A stretch of DNA of 64,000 nt, from positions 1 to 64,000 of the forward strand of contig JAJRPF010000024.1 of the NCBI GenBank assembly GCA_024280885.1. The letters are read 5' to 3'. Source of the stretch: Planctomycetota bacterium. GTDB lineage: Bacteria; Planctomycetota; JAJSAM01; JAJVHW01. Position 1 is the first letter of the stretch. Every line of letters starts with the position of its first letter. The notes under the pieces were generated by a model. That model searched no databases. It worked only from the letters and a program-made list of their open reading frames with translations, and had not been told where the DNA came from. The position numbers and the translations under genes were made by a program. This document shows, piece by piece, positions 52,482 to 61,453 of the stretch.

Positions 52482-54266
52482 ATGCGAGGCGCGAGGACAG
52501 TCACGGCGATTTCGATTGCTGCGGTGCTGGGCATCGCTGTCGGGGTGTGGGCTGCCTGCGTGTGGACTGACGGGGCTTGGGCCGACGGAGGCGAAGACGA
52601 GGCATCGACCGACGATCTTCTCTGCGTCGTCCGGCCGTTCTACGCGGGCTCGGGCGGCAAGAAGTGGGTGAAGTCGAGCATGAGGGTGCCGTGGACCGAT
52701 TGGTGGTACGCCAATCGCCGCAACATCCTCGTGCCGACCACACGCGTTACCGACGCCGAGGGGCTGCACGATCCCGCGCTACCGGCGGCCCGCGCGCGCG
52801 CACTCGCTGTTCTGCGTGCCGCACTCACCTCGAAGGATCGGCTCGTTGCCTCGGAGGCAGCGCTGGCGCTCGGTCGGGCCGGCGACGCCGCTGACATCCC
52901 CGCACTCGCAGCGATCGTGGATGACCGCGACATTCCCGCCTCTCGCCGACTGCACAAATACGCTGCCATCGGTCTCGGTCTCCTTCCGCTGGGTGACGAG
53001 CAGCAGGCGGCCATCGCGCGGAACTCGCTCTTTGGCGCCGTCAAGTCGGCCAAGGGCAAGGGCGATGCGTTCTCGTACTTTTGGACGTATTGCGCGTATG
53101 CGCTGGCGATGCGCGGCGACGAGCGCGTGCTCCCCGACCTCGTGTCGTTGCGGGCGGAGTGCCTGCGCGCACGGCGCACGCGCTACGCCATGTACTCCGA
53201 AATCCTCGGAGCTGTTTGTTACACGCTCGCACAGTTGGGCGGCGACATGGTGCTCCCGGAGATCGAGGAGCATCTCTCCGGCAAACGCGCCCCCGATGGT
53301 GGCAGCAACGACACGTCGTGGGCGGCGACGCAGGCGTTGGCGCGCATCGACTCGGACGCTGCGCGCGCCGTGCTGCGGAAGGCGGCCGTCGACGATCGCT
53401 TCATGGTCCGAGCGGGTGCCTTCCAAGCCCTCGGCGTGCAAGCGGCAGCTGATGACGACGCGACGGCCAAGTTGCTGCGCAACGCGCTCGAAGACGACCG
53501 CAAGCTCGACTGTCGCCGCATGGCCGCGATCGCGCTTGGTCGCCAGGGTCACGCCAGTGCCGCCGCCGCGCTCTTGAAGGCACTCGACAAGGGGCGCGCC
53601 GAGCTGCGACCGTTCGCCGCGCTCGGTCTTGGCCTGCTCGTTCACGACGCACCCGATCCGGCCGTCACGAAGGCGCTCTTGCGCGCGCTGAAGAAGGCGA
53701 GCAATCAGGAGGTGCGTGGCGCGCTCGCGCTGGCGTGCGGTCTCGCGAAGCTGCCTGCCGCCGCGCCAGAACTCGTCGAACTCGTCGACCGTGGCTCCGG
53801 CGCCGCGGGGCCGCTTGCGGCGTGGGCGCTCGGCCAGATCGGCGGCGGTGGCGCCGCGGGGACGAAGGTGCTCCACGCGGCCGTCGAGCAGTCCGCGAAT
53901 GTACTCCTGCGACGCGAGGCGGCTCTGGCTCTCGGCACGCTCCGCGATGCTTCGATCGTGGGCGACCTGCGAGCCATCGTGTCCTCGCGTAACACCGATG
54001 TGGATCGCGCTTCTGCGGCCCTCTGTCTCGGTCGCGTCGGCAGCGACGCCGACATCGGAGTCCTCCTGGACGTTCTCGAGGAGCGCCGACTCAGCGATCC
54101 ACTCCGACCGTGCATCATCCATGCCCTCGGGTGGCTGCTCGACCGCAACGACTACGCCGCTCTCGCGCAGATCGCGGGTGACGTGAAATGGGACAAACAC
54201 GTCTCCGGAAAGAGCCTGTCGTGGACGGGCGAGGCGCTCTGGGATCTGCAGCACCTCGTCGATTGA
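52482..54266 (+). CDS. Secreted HEAT-repeat protein
   Basis: A 594-residue exported protein. The ATG at 52482 has TAGGAGG upstream and opens a signal peptide (VTAISIAAVLGIAVGVWAAC). From about residue 100 to the end it is a regular series of helical pairs of HEAT/PBS-lyase type (EAALALGRAGDAADIPALAA, MAAIALGRQGHASAAAALLK, GPLAAWALGQIGGGG, REAALALGTLRDASIVGDL). Such solenoids bind proteins. The last segment (DKHVSGKSLSWTGEALWDLQ) is not a HEAT repeat. Periplasmic partner unknown. Confidence 0.82.
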   Translation: MRGARTVTAISIAAVLGIAVGVWAACVWTDGAWADGGEDEASTDDLLCVVRPFYAGSGGKKWVKSSMRVPWTDWWYANRRNILVPTTRVTDAEGLHDPALPAARARALAVLRAALTSKDRLVASEAALALGRAGDAADIPALAAIVDDRDIPASRRLHKYAAIGLGLLPLGDEQQAAIARNSLFGAVKSAKGKGDAFSYFWTYCAYALAMRGDERVLPDLVSLRAECLRARRTRYAMYSEILGAVCYTLAQLGGDMVLPEIEEHLSGKRAPDGGSNDTSWAATQALARIDSDAARAVLRKAAVDDRFMVRAGAFQALGVQAAADDDATAKLLRNALEDDRKLDCRRMAAIALGRQGHASAAAALLKALDKGRAELRPFAALGLGLLVHDAPDPAVTKALLRALKKASNQEVRGALALACGLAKLPAAAPELVELVDRGSGAAGPLAAWALGQIGGGGAAGTKVLHAAVEQSANVLLRREAALALGTLRDASIVGDLRAIVSSRNTDVDRASAALCLGRVGSDADIGVLLDVLEERRLSDPLRPCIIHALGWLLDRNDYAALAQIAGDVKWDKHVSGKSLSWTGEALWDLQHLVD

Positions 54267-54328
54267 TCTCGCCTCCTCCGGCGCGTCCCAGAACCCCGGT
54301 TGCCCAGTCCACGTTTGTACGTAGGGCG

Positions 54329-55123
54329 ATGACGGGCGAGGATGCACGCATGTTGCTTCCGCCCATGGAGTTCGACCCGGTGTTCCTCGGTGGCGAGGGG
54401 CGTAGCGGCACGACCCTTCTGCGCGTGATGCTCGACGCGCATCCGTCCATCGCCTGCGGTCCCGAGTCGCATTTTCTCGTTGACGAACGCTTCCGCGATT
54501 TCCACAAGCACTTCCGCGACACGATGTGGCGCCGCGGCGAGGGCTTCGGCTACTCGAAGGACGACCTCGACGACCTCTTCCGCGACTTTGTGCGCGGATG
54601 GTTCGAGACGTATATGCGGCGGCGCGGAAAGCGGCGGTGGGCCGACAAGACGCCGCAGACGATCCACCGCCTGCCCTATCTCTGGGAGCTCTTCCCGACG
54701 GCGCACTTCGTGCATCTCATCCGCGACGGGCGCGATGTCGCGTGTTCGATCATCCCGCAGAAGTGGGGGCCCTCGACGATCGAGGAGGCGGCCGAGCGTT
54801 GGGTTGATTGCGTCTGGAAGGGCGTCATCCATCGCGCCGACACCGAGCGTTACGCCGAGGTGCGCTACGAGGATCTCGTTGCGGAACCCGAAGTGCAGAT
54901 GCGGCGCGTGCTCGCGTGGATCGGCGAGGATTGGGACCCCGCGGTGCTCGACCACGACAAGGCGGAGCACGACAATCCGCAGAAGACCGAGTCGTCTGCT
55001 GCGCAGGTGAGCCGTCCGCTCTACACGTCGTCGCTCGGACGCTGGAAGCGCGATCTCTCCGCGAGCGACGTCCGCAAGTTCGAGCGGATCGCGGGCGAGA
55101 CGCTGGAATTCCTCGGGTACTGA
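54329..55123 (+). CDS. Sulfotransferase-family protein
   Basis: A 264-residue cytosolic protein. The PAPS-binding loop is GGEGRSGTTLLRVML (about residues 20-34) and the second PAPS site is LIRDGRDVACSII (about 125-137). The rest matches the Sulfotransfer family, which moves sulfate from PAPS to carbohydrate, protein or small-molecule hydroxyls. The start at 54329 follows GTAGGG; an ATG at 54350 is an alternative. It stands after the HEAT gene with a 62-bp gap. Substrate unknown. Confidence 0.87.
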   Translation: MTGEDARMLLPPMEFDPVFLGGEGRSGTTLLRVMLDAHPSIACGPESHFLVDERFRDFHKHFRDTMWRRGEGFGYSKDDLDDLFRDFVRGWFETYMRRRGKRRWADKTPQTIHRLPYLWELFPTAHFVHLIRDGRDVACSIIPQKWGPSTIEEAAERWVDCVWKGVIHRADTERYAEVRYEDLVAEPEVQMRRVLAWIGEDWDPAVLDHDKAEHDNPQKTESSAAQVSRPLYTSSLGRWKRDLSASDVRKFERIAGETLEFLGY

Positions 55124-55178
55124 GGCGCGCCTCAACTGGCTGGGCTGTGGCGGCGCCCTCGGTCCGCCACTCGACGGA

Positions 55179-55285
55179 GGACGGCGGGGCGCACTCGCGG
55201 GGACGCCCCGCCGTCCCCGGTCGGCGGCGGAGCAACGACGTCTCTTGTCGATGCCAGGTCGCCCGCCGACGCCCGGGTACGATCC
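55179..55285. repeat. Dispersed repeat with 13-bp hairpin, copy A
   Basis: GGACGGCGGGGCG (55179-55191) pairs perfectly with 55204-55216 around a 12-base loop. Bases 55209-55285 are, in reverse complement, closely similar to 62719-62797 (shared GGATCGTACCCGGGCGTCGG and GTTGCTCCGCCGCCGACCGG). The copy lies in the 309-bp gap after the sulfotransferase gene; the rest of that gap (55286-55432) has nothing I could identify. Confidence 0.75.
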
Positions 55286-55432
55286 CCATCCTTCGTCCGC
55301 CACCCACTCTGCGTCCGTGGATTGTCGCGTCTGCCGTACCCGACTGAGGGGCTGGCCGTGGCGCGCCGGTAACTTCGACGCGAACCCCTGAGCCTGCGCG
55401 GCGCCGGGCATCGGGGTTGCGTTCAGTGCCGC

Positions 55433-57034
55433 ATGTCGACACGTGTCTCGGTGGTTCTTGCGCTGCTCGCCGCCACGGCGACGACGTCACCGTCATTCGC
55501 TCACGGCGGAAGCTGCTTCGGAGGTCCGGTTCCGCCCCGTCCGCCTCCACCCGCGCCGACGGACGCTCGCCCGCCGCACGCTGCGCCCGGCGACCCGTGC
55601 CATCGCTGCGCTGCACCGCGCGGGCTTCGCGGCGAGGTGCCGCCGAGTTCGTGTGAACCCAGCGCTCCGCCACCGCCGCCGCCCCCAGAACGCGACGATT
55701 GGCCGTTTGCACGCAAGATGGTGTTCGCGGGCGACGGTGTCGCGCCATACGTCCGCGTCCTCGCGGGCGGCAGAGAGATCCCGGTCGCGACGTCCGACGG
55801 TGTCATTCACTGCGACCCGGGATCGGCTCCGGCGACGCTGATCGTCTCGGCAGCGGGCTTCGTTCCCCAGCGTCTCGAATGGGACGGCGAGCGTGCCGGT
55901 GGCGCAGCGTCACTACGCATGGAGCCCGGTCTCGCGTTCGGCGTGACGATCGTGGACGCCGCGGGCGATTCCGTGCCGTGGGCGCGATTGCGCGTTGTTC
56001 CCGACGCCGATCGCGTGCCGGAGTGGTTCGCGACTGTGGCGAGAATTCAAGGTTGGTGGGGTGTGTCGACCGGGGAGTCCGGCGAGAGCGCGCTGCGCAT
56101 GACCGGTCTCTCGGCCGGTGCGTACCGACTTCTCGTGACGGTGCCGGGTATGCCGGAGGAGGCGCTCCCCCGGCGCGTCCAAGCGGGCGCGGGCTACGTC
56201 AAGGCCGTGCTCCCACCGCATCTCTCGCCCCGACTGCGAGCCATCGATGTCGTGCTCCTCGGCCTCGACGGAGAACCGGTCGAGCGACCGGCCGCGGAGA
56301 TGCGCATCGGTGTGGGGGCGACGGTGAGCGCGACCGGCGAACTCGGCAGCGTGACGCTCATGGCCACCGGGACCGGGCGCGTGAGTGTCGTGGCGTCGAC
56401 GAGCATCGCTGGGTGTCTTCCCACGCCGCTCCGGCTCGTCGCCTGCGCGCACGACATCGATGAGAACACACGGATCGTCACGCTCCGGCTTCGACCTCCT
56501 CCGGACACCCGAGAGCTGACGATCGCAGCGCCGCCCGACGGTGCCGAAGGCGCGTACATCCGCGTGATCGACCGCTTCCACGGCACGAGTTCCGAGACGT
56601 TGTGGCTGGGGAAGAAGGGCCTCACGATCCCGACGTTCGACGATGCCGTCCTGAGGGTGGTCACCGCGCGAATGTCCCGTTATCGGCCGAGCGAGATCGG
56701 GGCCGCGATCGTCAGCGTGACAGCGGGAGAAACCATCGCTCTCCCGCCGCCGGCACCGCGGACATGGTCCGTCGCCGGGCGCGTTGTCCGCCCCGATGGC
56801 ACTCCCGTTCGACGCGCCGATGTCCGCGCGTGGTCGATCCTTGACACCGCCGACACCGATCTCGCGATCCGCGTCACCACTGACGCCGAGGGCCGCTTCG
56901 ATCTCCCGGGTATCCGCGGGCCGATCTCGATCACCGCCCAGACTCCGGGGCTCTCCAACGTGGAGCGTTCCTATGTGGTCCGGCGCAGCGCCCCGGGGGT
57001 CGTGATTGTGGTCACGGAGGAGCGATTGCCCTGA
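55433..57034 (+). CDS. Secreted protein with carboxypeptidase-regulatory-like domains
   Basis: A 533-residue exported protein (signal peptide VSVVLALLAATATTSPSFAHG, then a Pro-rich stretch to about residue 90). It contains several beta-sandwich segments of the CarboxypepD_reg/PEGA-like kind: PYVRVLAGGREIPVATSDG, LAFGVTIVDAAGDSVPWARL and a C-terminal one (WSVAGRVVRPDGTPVRRADV, then TTDAEGRFDLPGI). These are surface or periplasmic ligand-binding modules without enzymatic residues. A hairpin follows the stop. Function unknown. Confidence 0.72.
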   Translation: MSTRVSVVLALLAATATTSPSFAHGGSCFGGPVPPRPPPPAPTDARPPHAAPGDPCHRCAAPRGLRGEVPPSSCEPSAPPPPPPPERDDWPFARKMVFAGDGVAPYVRVLAGGREIPVATSDGVIHCDPGSAPATLIVSAAGFVPQRLEWDGERAGGAASLRMEPGLAFGVTIVDAAGDSVPWARLRVVPDADRVPEWFATVARIQGWWGVSTGESGESALRMTGLSAGAYRLLVTVPGMPEEALPRRVQAGAGYVKAVLPPHLSPRLRAIDVVLLGLDGEPVERPAAEMRIGVGATVSATGELGSVTLMATGTGRVSVVASTSIAGCLPTPLRLVACAHDIDENTRIVTLRLRPPPDTRELTIAAPPDGAEGAYIRVIDRFHGTSSETLWLGKKGLTIPTFDDAVLRVVTARMSRYRPSEIGAAIVSVTAGETIALPPPAPRTWSVAGRVVRPDGTPVRRADVRAWSILDTADTDLAIRVTTDAEGRFDLPGIRGPISITAQTPGLSNVERSYVVRRSAPGVVIVVTEERLP

Positions 57035-57040
57035 TCCGTC

Positions 57041-57060
57041 AGGTTCCCGTGCGCGAACCT
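57041..57060 (+). terminator. Short hairpin after the 55433 gene
   Basis: AGGTTC and GAACCT pair around an eight-base loop, starting 6 bases after the stop codon. The downstream bases are C/T-rich (CTCGCTCTCTCCCG). Weak evidence of termination. Confidence 0.3.
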
Positions 57061-57117
57061 CTCGCTCTCTCCCGTGTTACCATGACACAGGAACTGCACA
57101 CGTGAGGGAGTCGACCG

Positions 57118-57360
57118 ATGATCGTGATCGCCATCGTCTTCGGGATATTCGCAGCCGGTCTGGGGCTTGTCGCGAGCGCGATCTGGAACGGCGGCGTGCG
57201 CGGCGCGCGCTACCCGTCACTGCGGGCCCGCGCACGCCGCGAACTCTGGCTCGGCATTGCCCTGCTGGCCGTCTGCATCATCCCGCTGGCTGTCGCGATC
57301 GCAATGAACGAGTTCGGCGGGGCGCCGCCTCCCGCGCCGTATCCGATCAGCCCCCGCTGA
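57118..57360 (+). CDS. Small two-helix membrane protein
   Basis: An 80-residue protein with two hydrophobic segments (MIVIAIVFGIFAAGLGLVA and LWLGIALLAVCIIPLAVAI) separated by a basic loop, and a Pro-rich tail. AGGGAG lies 9-14 bases before the ATG at 57118. No family recognised. Convergent with the DUF4177-like gene. Confidence 0.6.
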   Translation: MIVIAIVFGIFAAGLGLVASAIWNGGVRGARYPSLRARARRELWLGIALLAVCIIPLAVAIAMNEFGGAPPPAPYPISPR

Positions 57361-57397
57361 GTCGCCAGACGTCGGCTGAGCTGCCTGACACCGCGAG

Positions 57398-57598
57398 TCA
57401 GAAGCTGATGTCGTGCGTCGCCTCGCGCTTCATGAAGAACGTCACTTTCGGCACGTCCCGTTCCCCGGTTCGGTAGTCGCCCGGCATGACGCTGACGAGT
57501 TCCCAGCCGCTGCGCCCCAACTCGACGAGTCGGTCGTCGCGCTCTTTCGAGTGCTTCGAGTCCAGAACCACGATGTCGTACTTGTAGAGCGTTGCCAT
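57398..57598 (-). CDS. DUF4177-like small protein
   Basis: A 66-residue soluble protein (YKYDIVVLDSKHSKERDDRL, then LGRSGWELVSVMPGDY and VTFFMKREA) with the LN-x-x-G-x-x-GWELV-like core of the DUF4177 family, whose function is unknown. The ATG at 57598 has GGAGGAC upstream. It is divergent from the PEGA lipoprotein gene (103 bp gap). Confidence 0.75.
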   Translation of the reverse strand: MATLYKYDIVVLDSKHSKERDDRLVELGRSGWELVSVMPGDYRTGERDVPKVTFFMKREATHDISF

Positions 57599-57701
57599 GC
57601 CTCGTCCTCCGGCCAGTAGGTCTTCCCCGCGGGGCGCGACAGTCTACTCTCCCGCGCCGCCTGACCGACGTGCTATCGTTCCGGCTCTGGGAGGACCTCG
57701 A

Positions 57702-58304
57702 ATGAGCTGGAAACTCGCCGCGATCGGCACCGCCCTGGTGCTGTCCGGATCGTCGCTGATGGGTTGCGTCGAGCGCAGGATGGTCGTGCGCAGCGATCCA
57801 GACGGCGCGCAGCTCTTGCTGGAACTCGACGAGATCGAGGGTCGCACCCCCGTCGAGATCCCTTTCGAGTTCGGCGGCGTGCGTAACGTGACGCTGATCA
57901 AGCCGGGGTTCAAGGTCCTGGAGACGACGGCCGATCTCGAGGAGCGCTGGTTCGCGTACTTCCCGCTCGACTTCTTCGCCGAGGTCCTGTGGCCCGGGAC
58001 GATCGAGGACGTCCAGGAATTCGATTTCACGCTCGAAGCCTACGAGGACTACGACGAGTCCCAGGATGCCGACAACAAGCGGCGCATAGCGGAGTTGCGC
58101 GAGCGCGCCGAGGCCCACCGCCGCGGAGGCGCCCGTGGCCCGGATGCTGGGCAAACAGGCACCGAGCAAGCAGGTGGTGCGCAGAGGGCCAAAGGGCAAC
58201 CGTCGACCGGACCGGCGCCCGCGACCGGCGCACCCCTTCCACCGCCCCTCCAGCGACGCCCCGACGCCCCTCCTCCTGCGCCACCGCCGCGTGTCGGAAA
58301 GTAA
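57702..58304 (+). CDS. PEGA-domain lipoprotein
   Basis: A 200-residue lipoprotein: signal ending SSLMGC (Cys22), then a PEGA domain (VRSDPDGAQLLLELDEIEG, TPVEIPFEFGGVRNVTLIK), a common beta-sandwich module of surface proteins. A short acidic helix and a Pro/Ala/Gly-rich tail follow. The ATG at 57702 is preceded by GGGAGG. Its end overlaps the GTG start of murD by 14 bases, which may couple their translation. Confidence 0.8.
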   Translation: MSWKLAAIGTALVLSGSSLMGCVERRMVVRSDPDGAQLLLELDEIEGRTPVEIPFEFGGVRNVTLIKPGFKVLETTADLEERWFAYFPLDFFAEVLWPGTIEDVQEFDFTLEAYEDYDESQDADNKRRIAELRERAEAHRRGGARGPDAGQTGTEQAGGAQRAKGQPSTGPAPATGAPLPPPLQRRPDAPPPAPPPRVGK

Positions 58305-59724
58305 CGACTCCGCCGGAACGAGTGGTCCCACACGCGCGGGCCCGCGGCCGCAGGCCACCGTCATGGGGCTCGGGCTCTTCGACGGCGGAGTGTCGGTGAC
58401 ACAGCACCTTGTCGACGCCGGATATGACGTGCTTGTCACTGATCTGAAGGACGAGCTCGCGCTCGCCGACTCCGTTGCGGCCGTTCGTGGTCCCCGCGTG
58501 TCGTTTCGTCTCGGCAGCCACGACGAGCGCGACTTCACGACGGCCGATCTGGTCGTCGCCAACCCTGCCGTCAAGCCTGGCAACCCCTTCGTGGCCGCCG
58601 CCACCGCCGCGGGCGTCCGGCTGGACACCGAGATCGGCCTCTTCGTGCGTGCCTGTCGCGGCCGGATCACCGGCATCACGGGCTCGGCTGGCAAGAGCAC
58701 AACGAGCGCCCTGCTGCACGCGATCCTCGCCGCCGAGCCGCGCAGGCGAGCATTCCTCGGCGGCAACATCGGGCGCTCGCTCCTCCGCGCGCTGCCGGAG
58801 ATCGAGGCAGGCGACGACGTGATCCTCGAACTCTCGTCGTTCCAGTTGCACTGGCTCCGGCGCGAGGGACTACGACCGGAGCTTGCCGTCCTGACCAATC
58901 TGACGCCGAACCACCTCGACTGGCACGGATCATTCGAGAACTATCGCGACGACAAGGCAGGCATCGTCCCCGCGCCATCCGGCGTGCTCGTCGCATGTGC
59001 CGACGACCCCGAGGCCCGGCGGATCGCGGCAAACGCGCCCTGTCGCGTGGTCTGGACGTCGCGTAGCGCAGAAGCCTGCGAGGACGTGGCGAGCGACGCT
59101 GTCTTCTGGCGCGACGACGTGCTCGTCGCCCGCTTCTCGGGTGCGGAGCGCGCCGTGCTCGCGCGTGCCGACGTGCGACTGCTCGGCGCGCACGCCCTCT
59201 GGAACGTGGCGTCTGCCGCCGCGGCGGCCCTGCTCCGCGGGGCGAGCGATGCGGCGATCGTGGCGGCCGTGCGGGCCTTCTCGGGACTCCCGCATCGACT
59301 CGCGCCGATCGGCACGTTTGGCGGCATTCTCTGCGTCGATGACTCCAAGTCGACGACCCCGACTGCTGCGGCGCTGGCCCTGGCAGCCTTCGACGCCCCT
59401 GTGCGTCTGCTCGCCGGCGGCTACGACAAGGGCCTTGATCCCGACCCCATCGTTCGTGCCGCAGCGCGCTATGCCGCCGAGGTCGTGTGCTTTGGTGCCA
59501 CGCGTGAGGCGCTCGCCGCCGCGCTCCGTCAAGGCGCCCCCAGCCTCAGAATCAGCATTGTCGAGGGGCTTGCCGCCGCTGCCAAAGGGGCGTTCGCACG
59601 CTCGGCACCGGGGGATGTGCTCCTGCTCTCGCCCGGTCACGCCTCGTGGGATCAATTCGAGAACTACGAGGAGCGCGGGCGGGTCTTCGCGGACACCGTG
59701 CGAGCGGTACACTCTGCCTCGTGA
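58291..59724 (+). CDS. murD: UDP-N-acetylmuramoyl-L-alanine--D-glutamate ligase
   Basis: A 477-residue cytosolic ligase that adds D-glutamate to the peptidoglycan precursor. Motifs: an N-terminal Rossmann-type GLGLFDGGVS (about 25-34), the ATP-binding ITGSAGKSTTSALL (about 126-139), ELSSFQLHWL, LTNLTPNHLDWHGSFE and the C-terminal VDDSKSTTPTA. The start is the GTG at 58291, which leaves a 24-residue leader before the Rossmann motif; an ATG at 58363 would truncate that fold. The stop overlaps the mcsA start by 4 bases. Its presence indicates a peptidoglycan-making cell. No other mur genes are near. Confidence 0.9.
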   Translation: MSESNDSAGTSGPTRAGPRPQATVMGLGLFDGGVSVTQHLVDAGYDVLVTDLKDELALADSVAAVRGPRVSFRLGSHDERDFTTADLVVANPAVKPGNPFVAAATAAGVRLDTEIGLFVRACRGRITGITGSAGKSTTSALLHAILAAEPRRRAFLGGNIGRSLLRALPEIEAGDDVILELSSFQLHWLRREGLRPELAVLTNLTPNHLDWHGSFENYRDDKAGIVPAPSGVLVACADDPEARRIAANAPCRVVWTSRSAEACEDVASDAVFWRDDVLVARFSGAERAVLARADVRLLGAHALWNVASAAAAALLRGASDAAIVAAVRAFSGLPHRLAPIGTFGGILCVDDSKSTTPTAAALALAAFDAPVRLLAGGYDKGLDPDPIVRAAARYAAEVVCFGATREALAAALRQGAPSLRISIVEGLAAAAKGAFARSAPGDVLLLSPGHASWDQFENYEERGRVFADTVRAVHSAS

Positions 59725-60344
59725 GTGACAAATGCGAGCGCTGCAACGAGCGACCGGCGACGGTCCATCTGACCGATATCCTCGAGAATCACGAGAAGCA
59801 GGTGCGACACCTCTGTGAGGAGTGCGCCGCTTCGGAGCAAGACGGCCCTGTCGAACTGATGGGCATGCTCTCCAGCGCGTTCACTCCGGCCGAGTCGGTG
59901 AAGGACCCGTCGGGGTTGCGCTGCGACGAGTGCGGCCTCGGCTACATGGAGTTTCGTGCCCGCGGACGCCTGGGTTGCCCGCAGTGCTACGAGGTCTTCC
60001 GCGCGTCGCTTGAGCCGCTGCTCGAGAAAATCCACGGCGGCTCCCAGCACGTGGGCAAGGCCCCTGACGAGTCCTCGGCGGTGGATCGATCGCGCGAGCG
60101 ACGCCTGGTCGAACTCCGGCGCGATCTGCAGGCGAGCGTTCGCGAGGAGCGTTACGAGGAGGCCGCCCGCCTGCGCGACGAGCTCACGCGCTTCGAGGCG
60201 GAAGAGGCGGGCGAAGCGAGTGCCGAGCCGAGCGTCGCCGCGGTAGCCGCGGACGCCGACGCGTCGGACGCAACTCCAGACGCAACTTCGGACGTCGGCG
60301 AGGGCGACGCCGGAGAAAGTGGGAGTGACGATGCGGATCGCTGA
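59721..60344 (+). CDS. mcsA: Protein-arginine kinase activator McsA
   Basis: A 207-residue protein with four CxxC zinc motifs (CERC, CEEC, CDEC, CPQC; about residues 4-95) and a C-terminal UVR-type helical motif (LRRDLQASVREERYEEAARLR is split here only by its length; about 133-155). McsA activates McsB. The GTG start at 59721 overlaps the murD stop (GTGA). The last 45 residues are Ala/Asp/Glu-rich and unlike Bacillus McsA. The mcsB ATG lies 14 bases before this stop. Confidence 0.88.
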   Translation: MSDKCERCNERPATVHLTDILENHEKQVRHLCEECAASEQDGPVELMGMLSSAFTPAESVKDPSGLRCDECGLGYMEFRARGRLGCPQCYEVFRASLEPLLEKIHGGSQHVGKAPDESSAVDRSRERRLVELRRDLQASVREERYEEAARLRDELTRFEAEEAGEASAEPSVAAVAADADASDATPDATSDVGEGDAGESGSDDADR

Positions 60345-61398
60345 GTCGTTCGACGGAGACGGGGTCTCGGGTGGCGAGTGGCTCTCGACGCGTGGGACCG
60401 ACTCCGACATCGTGATCTCGTCGCGCGTGCGCCTCGCCCGCAATGTCCGTGCGCATCGCTTCGCGGTGAAGGCAGACGCGGAGCAGCGACGCGCGATCGA
60501 AGAGGAGTTGCGTTACGCCCTCGGTCGCGTGGACTTCGACGAGGAGATGGTCTATCTCGACCTTGAGAAGGCGTCGCCCATTGACGCCGAGATGCTCGTC
60601 GAACGGCACCTCGTCTCCCGCGAACTCGCGCGTGGCGAGGGGCCACGCGCCGCGCTCTTCGCGCCGTCCGAGACCGTGTGCGTGATGGTGTGCGAGGAAG
60701 ATCATCTGCGTTTGCAGGTGCTGCGCAGCGGTTTCGAACTCGATGCCGCGTGGCGGATCGCCGACGACCTCGACGATCGCATTGCGCGCCGCGTCGACTA
60801 CGCGTTTTCGAGCCGCTACGGCTACCTGACGTGTTGTCCGACCAACGTCGGCACCGGGCTCCGCGCGAGCGTGATGCTGCACCTGCCGGCGCTCGTCTAC
60901 TCGAAGCACATCGAGAAGGTCTTCCAGGCTGGCAGCAAGATGAACCTCGCCGTGCGCGGGCTCTACGGCGAGGGCACCCAGGCTCTCGGTGACTTCTACC
61001 AGATCAGCAATCAGGTGGCACTCGGGCTCAGCGAGGCCGATGTGCTGGAGCGACTCAACCGTGTCGTGCCGCAGTTCATTGATTATGAGCGGCGGCTGCG
61101 GCAGGCGTTGCTCGACGGCGATCGCGCGCGCCTCGAAGACCGAATTTGGCGCGCCTATGGCGTCTTGCGGGCGGCCCGCACGATCACGAGCGAAGAGACG
61201 CTGGAACTGCTCTCGGCGATCCGATTGGGCGTGAATCTCGGTCTCCTGCCCTCGGAGCTCACGATCGAGTCCGTCAACGAGCTCTTCATCACCTCGCAGC
61301 CGGCGCATCTGCAGAAGCTCTCGGCGGGCAAGATGGAGCCGCGCGTACGCGACGTGGCGCGCGCGAACCTGTTGCGCAAGAAGCTTGGCGCGCTGTAA
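60331..61398 (+). CDS. mcsB: Protein-arginine kinase McsB
   Basis: A 355-residue phosphagen-kinase-fold enzyme that phosphorylates arginines and in Firmicutes marks proteins for ClpCP degradation. Motifs include ISSRVRLARNVRAHRF (about 28-43), LTCCPTNVGTGLRASVMLHL (about 165-184, with the conserved Cys) and NQVALGLSE. The C-terminal region that senses phosphoarginine in Bacillus McsB is present as RIWRAYGVLRAARTITSEE. Start at the ATG at 60331, preceded by GGGAG. ClpC and CtsR, the usual neighbours, are absent from the window. Confidence 0.9.
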   Translation: MRIAESFDGDGVSGGEWLSTRGTDSDIVISSRVRLARNVRAHRFAVKADAEQRRAIEEELRYALGRVDFDEEMVYLDLEKASPIDAEMLVERHLVSRELARGEGPRAALFAPSETVCVMVCEEDHLRLQVLRSGFELDAAWRIADDLDDRIARRVDYAFSSRYGYLTCCPTNVGTGLRASVMLHLPALVYSKHIEKVFQAGSKMNLAVRGLYGEGTQALGDFYQISNQVALGLSEADVLERLNRVVPQFIDYERRLRQALLDGDRARLEDRIWRAYGVLRAARTITSEETLELLSAIRLGVNLGLLPSELTIESVNELFITSQPAHLQKLSAGKMEPRVRDVARANLLRKKLGAL

Positions 61399-61453
61399 CC
61401 AAACGATGACGCAGCCGAGAGATCCTGCTCGCCCCTCACGGAGCTTCCCGAAC

